The notes beneath the pieces were generated by a model. The model was not told the DNA's origin. It ran no database searches and saw only the letters and a program-made list of their open reading frames with translations. The position numbers were made by a program, and so were the translations under genes. A DNA stretch of 64,000 bases. Source: Strongylocentrotus purpuratus (lineage: Eukaryota; Echinodermata; Echinoidea; Camarodonta; Strongylocentrotidae). Positions within the stretch are counted from its first letter, which is position 1, and every line of letters starts with the position of its first letter. The stretch is from NCBI RefSeq assembly GCF_000002235.5, contig NW_022145611.1, positions 12,302,342-12,366,341 of the forward strand, given 5' to 3'. Below, one piece after another: positions 22,679 through 35,786 of this stretch.

Positions 22679-23780
22679 CAATGAAAAATATATTGGCAAA
22701 CATCGGTTCTGTCCAGTCAAATTTGTGCATAATAATTATCAACGACATTTGCACCAAACAGACTTTGGCATATTTTCCAATTTTTTCCCCGCGAACGAAT
22801 AAGAAGGTATGAACAATGAGGGTGTTCGTAAATGAATTTATGTCTCTCAAAAATCGAAAAATCAACTCAAGGGCAACTCCAATGCCATATTGTATATTCT
22901 GTAGAAATCAAGTTCGGATTACGTAATACGTTATTGTACTGTTCGTCCATTTCTAAAGGTGATGGACAAGAATATTACAATTGCCTTAGTAGTTGCGATC
23001 ATATTAGGGACTTTTAGATTTGCACAACGACAACGTGGATTGCTACGATCGACGTCCTTTTAATGCACTGCATTATATGGACGTCACACGTATCAGTCCA
23101 CGCAAATCTAAAAGTCCCTATTATTCTCGTTAGAACTTCCTATTTCCCCGTGTCACAAATATAAAGTTATTTGCGGCAATTATCACTTCAAATTCGTTAA
23201 AAACTTCACCAACTTCTCGAACCAACGACGTTATTTTTTTACGTCTTGCGTACTGTCATCGTCAGGTCACCCAGAGGAACGCAATCAATCACCGACGTTT
23301 CCTGAATGTAAAATACACCAATCAACAGCAAATGCACCATGTATAAGATTTCTAATGTCCTATTTCACAATGCTCTTTGCATGCACTCACCCGTTTGTAC
23401 ATAAACCTTCAATTTTTAATATTTCTGCACATAATATGCATCGCGCACACGCCATCTCGAAAGACATTAGGGAATTAGTTTCTCAACCTATCGCTCATAA
23501 TTATTGACTACAAACTATCCACATGTTCAAAGGAACAAAGAGAACACACGACCAAAGTATCCACGACGTCATTAAAATATAATTTTTTGTTTATAAGCTT
23601 ACAATGCGAGGCATGATTTATGTAAATACATGGACATACGAAAGAAAACGTCAGTCTTTGGTTAAATCAAAATAATTCCTCTTCAACATTCAAGAGGCAA
23701 ACAAAGTCATAATTTCCTCCAAATAAATGCTATGAAATGAAGCATTAAGTTAAAGAGCCTAATGGTCTTCAAAAATAAAT
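22679..23780 (+). other. Probable HLX 3' UTR
   Basis: Non-coding sequence after the stop codon, reaching AATAAA hexamers at 23722 and 23774. The extent is inferred from those hexamers only. It contains the MITE at 23005-23120. Confidence 0.4.
23005..23120. repeat. 116-bp MITE with TAGGGACTTTTAGATTTGC ends
   Basis: Perfect 19-bp inverted ends (TAGGGACTTTTAGATTTGC and GCAAATCTAAAAGTCCCTA), with an interior also partly self-complementary around GACGTCC. It falls inside the probable HLX 3' UTR, so a transcript would fold it into a hairpin. Confidence 0.8.
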
Positions 23781-24460
23781 ATTCCTTCACATCAGTGTCA
23801 CGGTCCAAATTAAATCTACCTCATGTACATGGTGGGTGTCGATTGTAGAGTTCAGTACCCGTGAGAATGTACCCTACTCGATTACGTTTCATTCAAACTG
23901 GTATTTTCTATTTATTTTTAGTTTTGTATCCGATACTTTTACTACATTGTACTGAGTTTTTGCCGAAAAAAACCTTTTAATTAATTCTCGTTCATACCAT
24001 TAAATCCTTTTCAGCTCTTTGAACCTTGGGGCAGATTAGGTCTTAATTGAATCATGCACATTAAACCGTTCTTACCTTCACCAACACTACTACTATTTTT
24101 TACTCTTACTACTTCTGTTACTACTACTACTACTACTGATACTATCGCCACCACCACCATCATCACCACTACTACTAAATACTAACACTCTTAAAAAGAC
24201 TGGGTAATAATAATTATGTGCCATATGAGGGGAACTATATATATCCACCCTACTTCAGGCATTTTTAACCTAACTTGGTAAACATTTTGCCCATTTCGCA
24301 GTTATTAATTAATGCAGTGCATTTCGACCCTAACTGGACAATCATTATGTAATACTCAAGTTTGGTAAAGAAATGCTCAAAGTTAGTCGGATACATCATC
24401 AACCTCGTGCTGGGCCACCCCCCCCCCCCAATATACTATTTCTACTATTTCTACTATTAT

Positions 24461-24501
<41 letters not shown>

Positions 24502-27500
24502 TTACTTCTACCACTACCGTGGACATGGGAGCTGCAACAACAAATTATATTTCTTTCTTTCTTCCTCTTTTTTTTCCGGGAACTGATCAGAAAATATAAT
24601 GGGTGATTATATAAACAATAGGGGCACCAATGGACCTATACTGCTTTATGTGTTCATATTATGTAAGGTTTCTGTACTACGTCGACAACATTTCTACCAA
24701 TGTTACCGTGTACGGGCATGATTATTTTAAGCAAACGTTTTTTTTTCTTCTGTATTTCAACAAATCGATAAATAATACGGGCATACGTCCTATACAGGTA
24801 TTATAAGAGTCTCGGGGACAATTTATTCATATTTTATTTTTTGGTCTAGTTTTGTTTTTCTTTCGCACGTAAAATTCTAATAACACATTGCAATCTTCTG
24901 GAAAAGAAAGAAATTCCTTCAGGGCAAATATAAAACGACAGAAGTATCAATAAAATGAAATTAGAGAAGGTGCTTGCAAATTAAAAATTTAATTAAATTT
25001 AACCTGAAAATGGGACCATTATCAGACCATTATCTGATTTTTACTTCTGATAGAATGATTTATAACTTCCTTGAACTAATAAAAATGATCTATGAACTTC
25101 ATTGTGCTCTATTTTATTTCACACACAGCGAGAAGTTTGAGATATTGGATATCCATCTAATAAAAACTATTTCAGTTCACATTTTCAATCTGTGGGATGT
25201 TTATGTTTCGTCGTAAGTGAAGGTGTGTGGGGTCTTTTGATATGAGAAAATCCATACGTGAGCACGTGAATGACATGTCTTCAACCAAAAGGGACCAGAT
25301 ACAGCGGCGCAGGATCCAGAGACCCTGTTCATCTTTAGAAAAAAACCTCAGTTCATTTATTTGAAAAAAATTACCAGAAGATACAAACAAAAACTAAATA
25401 GAACAGACGTATTAGCATGATAAAGGGATAACTAACATTATATTGCGTCAGTTTAAAGCAACCAGGTGCCATGTTGTTTCAGATAACAGTCAAATCAAAG
25501 AAATCCGACGTGTTGATTTTTAGGGATTTACAAGAAATGTATATGGGCTTTAAATGGTTAATAAAGAATCATCCGAGATGTGATACATTCATGTCAACCT
25601 CCCGGGGGTATTACAGGCAATATTAAACCTCCGGCGGCGGGGTAATGTTTACGAATGTTTATGATTTGAAGAGCAGGAAACTACCTTCATCTATTTGACC
25701 TATTCCAATAAATAACAAAATTTACGCGCTAAACGCGTGACAAATGAGATAGTTTCGGGAACAGTTCTGGTTCATATACAGACGTAGACGTCCATGATAT
25801 AAAACAAATTCGATTCACTATCCTTCCTCTTCATGAACCGTAGGTGCATCTCGTTTCATAATTTTGGAAGTAGGCCTATACAAATACGACATAAAAATAA
25901 GTTATTCGGAACTTCTATCTTTATGCAACGCTCGAGTCACCTAGGTAGTCTGTACCCTACATAAATTCTTGTCTGTTAGTGTGTGTGTATGGTCAACCTC
26001 GCTTCATTAATGTTGAGCAGAAAATATTCTGCTACATGTATTGGCAAAGAGATGAAAATACACGAGATGAGACAGTAGGATGCCTGTTCGTTTGTGTTTG
26101 GGGAGCTTCAGCCTATAACGATTCTGATTTATTCAGAAGATAAAGAGGAATGTTTGGGGGTAATTATTTAAAAAAAGTTGAGAAGTACAGGTTACATGAC
26201 ATTATCAATGGGGAAATATGGGAGAAATGAGAAACGACTTCTCCACAAAGATTAAATTCCTACGATGCATATCACTAATGCAGTTATGTTATGCAAAAAT
26301 ATACCAATAAAGGCTACCTGACCTTGTAGAATATTGCAAAACATCGCGACAATAATAAACATTAATGACATAGTTTTTTAATTTTATGATGCCACGTTTC
26401 ATGGACGGCATATTTATATCAAAAATTATTATACCTGTACGTTTTGTCCAATGTGCGGGCGAATTAAATAATACACGCGGACATGTGACCCCCACCCCAA
26501 CACACAAACATACACGCCGTAGAAATTGCTTTCGGCAAATTCTTAAAACCGATAACTTCATTTATATTCAAGCTTAATTATCTTCTTTTTTTATAATTAT
26601 TTTAATGACATTTAATATGTTTTTCGTTTTTTCATTATTACAATTTATTTAATATTTTGTATTTGTTATTACTATCATTATTTTTTATTTTATTTATTTA
26701 TTTATTTGTTTATTTTATGTATTATTATTATTATTATTTATTTTTTATTTTTTTTAATTTTTATTTATTTATTTTATTTTATTTTTTATTTATTTTTTTT
26801 ATTTTATTTTATTTTTTTTTTTTTTTTTTTGGGGGGGGGGGACTTGACATGTGGCAAAGTAGATCAGGCATTCCCATTCATAACGGAGTAGCAACGTCCG
26901 TTAAGTGAAATTGATAGCTGGCTGCACCCCATATTCACACAAGTTAGTAATCAATTTAATAGGCCGCCGATACACATTGATTTTATGGATGATAATAATT
27001 TTGAGGTACATGTAATTGTTCTCAGAAACCATTTATTTAGGCATCAAAGGAAATTGATGTTTCATTGATGAACTCTTAAAATAGTTTCATGCCCACTGCA
27101 TCCGATTAACGTCTGATTGACAAGCCCATAAGAATATTCAATTTCACTACACTCCTTGATGACGGGGAAAATATAATGGTACTTTGATCGTATAGTTTTA
27201 TCAGGACCAGCAGCAAACAAGTAAAGTGTAATGATACTGGTATAATGAAATTGTAAAAGTATCATCTGTTAGAATAATCTCAAAATGTATACACAATCAA
27301 GCGATCAGCTTGGATAAAAGAGGAGGTACGAAATCTAAAGAGAGATGGAGATAGAAGGAGATACGGGGACTGGAGGCCGGTACATGTACGTGTAGGCGAT
27401 GGAAACGATATGGGGCAGAATGGGAGACAAAGGAATAGAGGCTTTCTCACATATGACGCGGTAATATGTGGACAAACCGTCCCTTTTGCAGCCAACATCA

Positions 27501-27848
27501 AATTCTGTAGAACTTTGCAGGAATTATGAATATGTCATGTTTGTCCTATCTGTGAAATTTAAACATTAGCAGTGTCCTATTATTCAAATTATGCAAGGAA
27601 ACCTGTTTACTTGCTAGAATTCACTGTCAGACACTATTGAGTGACTGACTGGCTTTTTTTTTGGGGGGGGGGGTAACATACATAAAATGAGCTGTAAGGG
27701 TATATGAGCATTAATTTTGTCTACATTAATAACCCACTTCTTGTTATGGCCAAAATTAAACTGATTGAAACTTTGCGCGGCACAAAACGTACGACCATTC
27801 GGTACAATGGTCTGAAAATCAGACTATGATTTACTGACTGAGTAGCAC
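23781..27848. other. Intergenic, microsatellite-rich, no gene recognised
   Basis: Contains (CTA)n and (ACC)n runs at about 24105-24180, a (CTA)n run at about 24430-24500, a T/A-rich (TTTA)n block at about 26580-26830 ending in T(n)G(n), and poly-G at about 27662. Open frames are short and low-complexity. Confidence 0.6.
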
Positions 27849-28321
27849 TTAAAGGTATTACAAAGTTTTGGTATGGGGTCATAAATTCAATTCAAATAAA
27901 AATATTGGAAGCATATGCGTTCCTACAATATTCATTGATCGTTGTCGCGGTTGAAATCGAGTCTGAAGTTATGAAATTATAAATAATAAACTCTTTATGT
28001 TCGGTCAAGATATTAATTTAGCTTTGAAACAATGTTTCTTGACTAAAATCGACCGATTAGCTATTCCCGTTTGAAAATTATATATCACAACTACATATTC
28101 TGAGATTCTGATGATATAGGCGCTATTTGAAATTTATCAAAATTTACCGGGAGCACCGGTAAATTTTTGTATTCAATTTTTCTCGAAAACAGAAGTGTTT
28201 TAGGGGCTAATTTTTTTAGTGCTTATAAAACATCCACAGGGGCATCCAAATATATCAAAATTGTAAAGATTCACTATCCACCCAATTTTCAAAATTTCCC
28301 AAAACTTTGTATTACCTTTAA
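27849..28321. repeat. TTAA-flanked MITE (family B), copy 2
   Basis: Same orientation and ends as the 5493-5991 copy (AGGTATTACAAAGTTTTGG start, CCAAAACTTTGTATTACCT end), with TTAA on both sides. It directly abuts the family C fragment at 28322. Confidence 0.8.
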
Positions 28322-28490
28322 GTCGATTCGACAACTAATAGTCGTTATTTTCCCACTTAAAGACATTTTCAAGCCCCCCCCCCCCTTTTTTTTTTTTAGG
28401 GAAGTTTTAAATTAGTATTATCTTTCAAATGCCGTTGGAATTTAACCCTTTTCATTTTTGGGGCCTGAAAATGAGACATAGTACCTTTAA
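28322..28490. repeat. TTAA-bounded repeat (family C), copy 2, inverted
   Basis: The reverse complement matches 768-932, running from AGTCGATTCGACAACTAATA to ATAGTACCTTTAA. It contains a C(n)T(n) homopolymer junction at about 28374-28398. Confidence 0.65.
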
Positions 28491-31400
28491 TGACAAACAC
28501 ACAAAAGGGTGCGGGCGTGCGAAGAGAGTAAAAGAGCATTCCTTTTTCCAGATTTTTCCTCCTCGTGTCTCTTTGGTTTTTCGAATAACAATCGAGATTC
28601 TAATCACTTAAATAAAAATGTCCGTGATAATATCCCATAATTTTCCCGTTCAACAGTACGCATCCTGCATGAATATTTAATTGGTCTACAAGGTCATAGC
28701 TACGGGTTCAAGACATCTTAGAATTTCTGATCAAATTGCATTTACTAACAGTTGTGTTGACCTCGGGGATGAATAATTATATAAAGCGTTACTGTTATCA
28801 AAATACGATTATTCGTTTGTCCGCCCGCCCCCCCCCCCCCAATAATAAAAATCATGTATAACTTGATGAATTGACTTTGCTGGTTATAGGCCTATTCTTC
28901 AATTGAGTGCATCACCGATTGTCAAACCTACTCATATCTCAATGACGTACTTATTTTAAATCTTTCTTCTTTCTCTTAATTTGTTGGCAAAGGCGAGTAA
29001 TATTGGTTTATAAATCGAAGCCTCTTTTTAGTAACGCAATCGCTCATTTATTCCCTTTTTTTAACTGCATAATTTAAATTGTGAATAGTTAAGTCCTACA
29101 TTTCACAGTTACGTTTAGATTTTCTAGATGATTTAGACATCTACGTACGGTGCCGCCCCTCCCCCATTACCTGATCTTCATTCCTCGTACCTCTATCAAT
29201 TTCGAAATAGACCATCTCCTTCAGACACATGAAAAGCTCGACTTATTACGGTTTATTGCCTTGACACGTGAACAAGACTCCACTATAAATACAAGTACCC
29301 CAACGTGAAGGTCACGGCTTCTAAATAGCGATCTAAATATATCATCCTTTCTCTCTTCAAGAACGTCTCCTATAGAGCAGTGTTGGAGACTGTGGACCGT
29401 GTGGGAATGGACACAATTATGATCTGAGGGATCAATTATCACACCCTCGTCATCTCCCCAATTTAAAAGCTATGAAATGATTTCTGTAAGTGTTGAATAA
29501 ATCGAACTCGACAAACTGCTATTCAGGACGCGCAGGCGACGACATGCGCCGACAAGACGCAGGCAAATTCAAGTTGGCGTGGAGTTTGTAACCCAAAATC
29601 AGACCAATCAGCGTGGCGAGTTCTTGCCCCAGGGCGGCAAGCAAGAGATCATCAAGTCAACTATAATTGATTCTTTAAATATTTGTGTCTCTCTCTCCAG
29701 CCATCGCCTGCGGGTCGTGCGATATTGAATTATGAGGTTTTATGACGCTGTCAGGGCGCGCCGCGTGAAGTTACAAACTGACTGTAAACGAGATTTCAAT
29801 ACAAATATATATTGTTTGTAACGGAGTGCAACTAATTCAGTATAGCCCCATTCTTGTCATGGTGTTTTTACTTTTTTCATCAATCCCCCAAAATATAGAA
29901 GCAATAAATTTACAGCACAGCCAAGTTGTGTTCTAATATTTCATAGCAATTAGGGTAACCGACTTTCTAGTCCCTAATTCTACAGCACAACACACTTGAG
30001 TCTGCACTTCTGAGTATCGCGTTACGTTTATCGAAAGTGCGACTGTTTTTCTAGTAAATTGGCCTCATTTGGATATCGCCTTTCAGTGCTATATTTGATG
30101 AACTGGTAAATTGTAAAATGCACTGGTACCTCTATCAAATAATATCCTGATCACTATTACTTACAGGATTTATCAGCTACCATAAAATAAAATTAAAATA
30201 AGAACATGAAAAACAAATACTATACCCGTCGGGAATTCCTGTTTTTACAGGATTCACCGGAAAAGCGCAAAAGTGTACAATAAATTCTCTCGAGTTAATT
30301 GCATAAACTATTATATTAGAATATCAAATACATAAAATATAATATTTTATCGTCACAAATGTGCCTTCATCGCAATGATATTTCTCTACAGTCCTTTTAT
30401 GAGAGAGAAAGAGAGAGAATTTGGAGGGAAAGAGATGAAGAGGGGCGATATGCAACAATTCTAAGCGAAAGTTGGAGGGGGGGAGGGGGAGGGGAGGGGC
30501 TTGGCTTTGAACTCCGTCTGTATGAAGAAGCATCAACCCTAAAGATAGAATATAACCTATCAAATTCGAAAGAAAACGGATCACTCTGGATCCAGTTCCA
30601 TACAGTATTAAGATGATAAATACACTATTACCATACTAACATGATATATTTAATTTGTTTAGAGCTGAATACAAAATTTAAAAAGAAGATACTACTTTAT
30701 ATCAGATAATAATAATACAGCATATATTATGCGCCATCGATCTAGTAAACTATTCTGAGGCGCAGAGGGATAGAATTAGAATGAGATACATAGAGAAATG
30801 AGAAGGGGGGTGGGGAGAAAAGAAAAGAATAAAAAATGCATAGATGTACATTCAACGTATAATAAACTAAAATAACATGCGACCATATATGACTTAAGAT
30901 TCTTTTTAAATGTTTCTGGGGATTCTAGTGATCGGATCCTCAGTGGAAGAAAGATGAAGGAAACATCCCTAATATCGGACGGATATTTCATGGACTACTC
31001 TTACAAACAATAGGTTTTGTGCAAGAATTAATGCTATAAAATCCCCCCAAAAATGCAATCGTGAACATCATCATACAGCAAAAAAATTGGAGTCCATTAC
31101 CATAATTATTACAAAAAGTAATCCAGTAAGTTGCTTAAAGTAACATATTTCTATCGACAATTTAACTGCAAATACCTAAACATGGTCTTCTTTCTTTTCT
31201 TTACGACCAAACGATATTGCATTTTCATTCGCATATCACAACCAATTACAAGGATATTTGGCTTTACACATGTCCAAGTCTTAAGTTTCATTATCTACTT
31301 TGTATTTCCAAGTCTTAAGTTTCATTACCTACTTTGTGTTTCCATCTTGTTGATAAACTTTGAATTTTTCCCTGAACTAGGCACTAATCTACGCACATTA

Positions 31401-34400
31401 TATAGAGTAATTAAAGCACACATCAGGAGACTCTTTGTTCCTCTTCGGGATTTATTTCCTTGACAACATCACACTGACTGGTAAGCCATTTACATGCAAG
31501 CAATACAAAAATAAGACATGCTACAGAGTTAAAGATATCAACTTAGCCTTTCATCACACAAGTTCTTGGATTTTTAAACAATTATAGCTAAATCTGCAGT
31601 GAGTTTCTGCATTAGAATAAATCACAACCCAATACGGATATCTTAAACAAGTAAATAAAACTACTGAGTTCAAAGATAAAAAACACATTTGATGAATTTT
31701 CCACTTGACTGAAAAGAATGAGTAACTATATGCCCAATCAAAAATTTTCATTAGTTCCTATATTTGACCTGTCCAATGACATGGTAGTTAAAATTCAACT
31801 TTCTTGAACCATCATGATATACAAGAGATATTTCTTCTCTGATTAAATATAAAAGGTCCCTGAAATGCCCCCCCCCCCCCCCTCTCAAAAAAAAAATCTT
31901 CTTGATGGCAGAGAAATGACTGAAATGAATTTCTTTTAATTTATTAACTCATTGCATTGTATTTTTGAAATCATTGCAACGAATTAAGTTACAATTAGCA
32001 GTAAGATAAATTATATATTTCATTAATTGTGAACTTTTTCATGAAATAGCAATCACATTTTGAGATATTCTCTATAATGAACATAAGTTATGTGATTAAC
32101 AAACTATTATCTGTAGCAATGCAACTTGACATCAATAGCAATATAATATTACGTATCTTGTAATTGTGATCAGAACTTTCAAATATAACAGAAGTTACGT
32201 TCATTACATGTATACCACTTGTGCTCTACAAATCAGACTGGTATGTTCTCACAGATGTGCATGTTTAAAGTGGACAAATATGAACAATAAAATCCATGAA
32301 TGTCAATGATGCTAGTAAAAAGTCTAAAAACTCATTATGTTTTTTAATACATAATGCATATTAATTCAGTATTTGCTCCTTTCCTTCTTCATAATACGAT
32401 GCAAATAGCGTTGGCATTTCCTTTCTTCAGTCATTAATACATGCAACTCCAAATCGCTTTTACATTTTGGCGTCATATAAATGTCATTAAAGAAAATCAA
32501 AAAGCATATTTAAAGCACAGAGCCTCTGAAAATCAGCTCTCAAATTTAAAATCATAATTGAATGCGTATGTACAATGTAATAACATACTTAACTTTGAAT
32601 GATAATATCCAACAATTTTAGCGACACTTAAATTTATGAAGCTAATGTTGATCAAGTACAATTTCATGGTCAGTTGGGCAGAGGAACAAGACAAATACAC
32701 AGTAGTGATTAATATCAACAAAGATGACGCTAAATTTCTTTTTTCAACTAAAACTGGTATGACAAACTCTGGGAAATTGTTCCATTTTGTCACAACAAAA
32801 TGGTCATATCAATACTTAGTCTCAGTATTACATAACGAGCACATTCATTATTACAGAGAGTAGCAAAAGCCTGAATTTTGTGTACTGATATCATATCAAT
32901 TACATTGATTTGAAATCTATAAATAATCTTGATGCAAAACCTAGTTGTTGTATGTTAGAATCCTTCCCCCAGATGACTACAACCTTGAAAACACAATGAC
33001 TGTCCTTCTTTAAAAATGAAATTTGATACAGCAAGAACTATAATATCAGATTTGTAAGAACCTTACTAATAGCTCTGATGGTTAGCTCACAAAGGCCTAT
33101 GGTGACGCATGCTCCTGACTTTTGCGTTATGATTAGGTGTAGATTAGGTTTGGGGTTAGGGTTAGGGTGAGGACTAGGGGTCGAGTTAGACAAGTTGATA
33201 GTGTTAGAAATCGCTGGAGCACATATCATACACTAAAATATCTCTTATACAAATAATGACAAAGTTTCAAGGGACCAACATTTGAAGGATTGGTAATGTA
33301 TTACATGTATTTACAACAATTACTCAAAAAATTTGGCTTTATGGCTTTTTGATCCACTTGCAAACAAATCTTTGTCTAAACTTCTAACATTTCATCCAAT
33401 GAAGTCATTGAAAGGCTTTTGTTTGGTGCATTGTACCAAAGACAGATGTTGCACGCACAAAAAAATTTAATAGCTTGAAAAAACCTTTTTCTTCAAATTT
33501 GCCAATGTCATTACTATTGTTGGCCTTCAATTGAACCACTATCACAATATTATTTATAAATACATTCCTTTTTAAATTGATTCTAATTTTGCCATTTCAC
33601 CCGTCAGTCAAGTGTACTCGTATTCTCAGAGCCAAGCCTAAGTACCATATCATTAATATCATTTACACTTTGTACTTCAAAATCTAAAGTAAGGTTTCTG
33701 ATGAAAGAGTGTGCTGCCAGAGCAAACTTTGTATCTCATAGTGAAGAGGTCTACTTCAATACTGTCCATTCGAAGCATAGGTAGATATTTGTTGGTAAAC
33801 TTATCTAAACTTCATTAATCTCATTTAACGGGATATCGTATCAATCTGAGATCTCCAGAAGTGATTGATCCTTTAAGAAGAAGGAAAAAGACCGACAGAG
33901 GTATGGACATGAACACTGTCACTGTTAATATTCCATAAAATGTTGTAGTTTTATAATTGTGTTGCTGTCCAAAAACATGACTGATTGTATACAGCAGGCC
34001 ATGCAATTGGTAATTTTAAATCTCGAACATGTCCGGAAAATACACTGGAAATACTGCTGTCATAGGTGTTATTGTATCTCACGTTTTTGGTCTCACAGCA
34101 ATATTATTTACTGCAGAATCCTAGCAGCTTACATATACCATGTCCACTGTCAGTTCAAACTAGAAGGCTACCATAGCTACACATGGCCCCAACCCATGAT
34201 GAATTTCCATGAAAATGTATTTTCTATGACTTTTTGTGGGAAACTTGGTGGTTTTTTAAGCATACCACACTTCACATTTTGTATCTTATAATGCACAGAT
34301 AAGTGAGTACACATAGGGACATTGTACCAAGCAGCTACAATTTTCATCCTCATTTGCCTTTCATTTAGTACATGCTTATCATCAAAAAACTATTTTCAAA

Positions 34401-34669
34401 ATCCTATTGTTTTTGAATGGCATGTGTGAACAAGCCTTAAAGGTACCTTTTGATCCTGAGTAGGTCAGGACAAAAAGTTAAGTCTTTTTAGAGGGTAAGA
34501 AAATACCAACACACCTGTGATCCTTGCATCCAAACAAATGTGTTGCTTAAAGGCAGGCTTTACTACTTCAGCTAGAAGGGATTAGACCACCCAGCGAGCC
34601 AGCGAGTTCACTGTGACAGGTGGCTACCTCATTAACTCAGCTCTCATTTAACATAAGAACTAGATGGAA
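28491..34669. other. Intergenic, no gene recognised
   Basis: AT-rich with short open frames only. Notable bits: poly-C at about 28827, the GC-rich island at 29525-29785, GA-rich sequence at about 30400-30500, a C(n)...A(n) tract at 31868-31897, and two or three TTAGGG-like repeats at about 33150. It could include the YLPM1 3' UTR, but I have no evidence for its length. Confidence 0.5.
29525..29785. promoter_or_regulatory. GC/CpG-rich island of unknown function
   Basis: An island of CG-containing sequence (GGACGCGCAGGCGACGACAT, CAGGGCGCGCCGCGTGAAG) in strongly AT-rich surroundings. It holds an inverted CCAAT-type element (GACCAATCAGC). A promoter or enhancer is possible, but no adjacent exon is recognised. 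Confidence 0.3.
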
Positions 34670-35786
34670 TTCGACTGCGCGCAGTCGAAAATGATGCCTC
34701 CGTCATAGAGCAAGTTTACAAACCAAAACAGAAGAAATTTTTCAAATTCAAGTTCAATTGTAATCCATTAACAACAGGTTCTCAGAATATCGTGATTACA
34801 AGCAATTTCTCCTATACATATATGACCCTTTGATCTTTGACCTCATGATCCTTATATCTACTCAGTTCATTGGCTCTGCAAGATATCCTGAGTTAAATAG
34901 TAATCCATCTGTCAGTTCTATAATGAGAATGCGTTCACAAGCTATTTTTGCATACATAATGAGCCCATGACCTTGGACCTTATGAACCAAGAATCTACTC
35001 AGTTCATTGGCTCTGCAAGATACATAAATGATCTAAGTTTGGCAGGAATCCATCAATCTGTTCTAATGATAATACGATCATAAGCTATTTTTGCATACAT
35101 AATGTGCGCTGCGACCTTTGACCTTGACCTCATGATCCCAAAATCAAATCAGCTCATCAGCTCTGCAAGTAACATACATGACCTAAGTTTGGCAGGAATC
35201 CATCAATCGGTTCTTGAGATAACGCGATCACGAACTGTTTTTGCATACATAATGAGCCCTGTGACCTTTGACCTCGTGACCCCAAAATCTAATCAGTTCA
35301 TTGGCTCTGCAAGATACATACATGACCAAAGTTTGGCTGGAATCCATCAATCGGTTCTTCAGATAACGCGATCACAGGCTGTTTTTGCATACATAATGAG
35401 CCCTGTGACCTTTGACCTTTGATCTCGTGACCCCAAAATCTAATCAGTTCATCGACTCTGCAAGATACATACATGACCAAAGTTTGGCAGGAATCCATCG
35501 ATCGGTTCTTTAGATAACGCGATCACGAGCTGTTTTTGCATACATAATGAGCCCTGTGACCTTTGACCTTTGACCTCGTGACCCCAAAATCTAATCAGTT
35601 CATCGACTCTGCAAGATACATACATGACCAAAGTTTGGCAGGAATCCATCGATCGGTTCTTCAGATAACGTGATCACGAGAACGGGACGTACGTACAGAC
35701 GTACGTACAGACGTACGGACGGACGGACGGACGGACGGACAACCCGAAAACATAATGCCTCCGGCTACTTCGTAACGGAGGCATAA
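34670..35786. repeat. Tandem repeat element with DR1-like motifs and hairpin ends
   Basis: Begins with a perfect 20-bp palindrome, TTCGACTGCGCGCAGTCGAA (34670-34689), then ATGATGCCTCCGTC. About six units of 141-151 bp follow, each with CAGTTCATYGRCTCTGCAAG, AAGTTTGGCAGGAATCCATC and TGACCTTTGACCT-type sequence. It ends with an ACGT/GGAC microsatellite (about 35683-35740) and a hairpin with ATGCCTCCG and CGGAGGCAT arms. Repeats of this general style are widespread in marine animals (from general knowledge; not searched). Confidence 0.85.

Noticed and set aside
26657..26908. Phe/Tyr/Leu-rich frames resembling membrane proteins
   Set aside because: (TTTA)n/poly-T low-complexity DNA ending in poly-G.
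33140..33180. Interstitial telomere-like TTAGGG repeats
   Set aside because: Only two or three imperfect copies; chance or simple sequence is enough.
34800..35690. CRISPR-like regularly spaced repeats
   Set aside because: Units of about 150 bp are homologous throughout, with no unique spacers, in an animal genome; it is a tandem repeat element.
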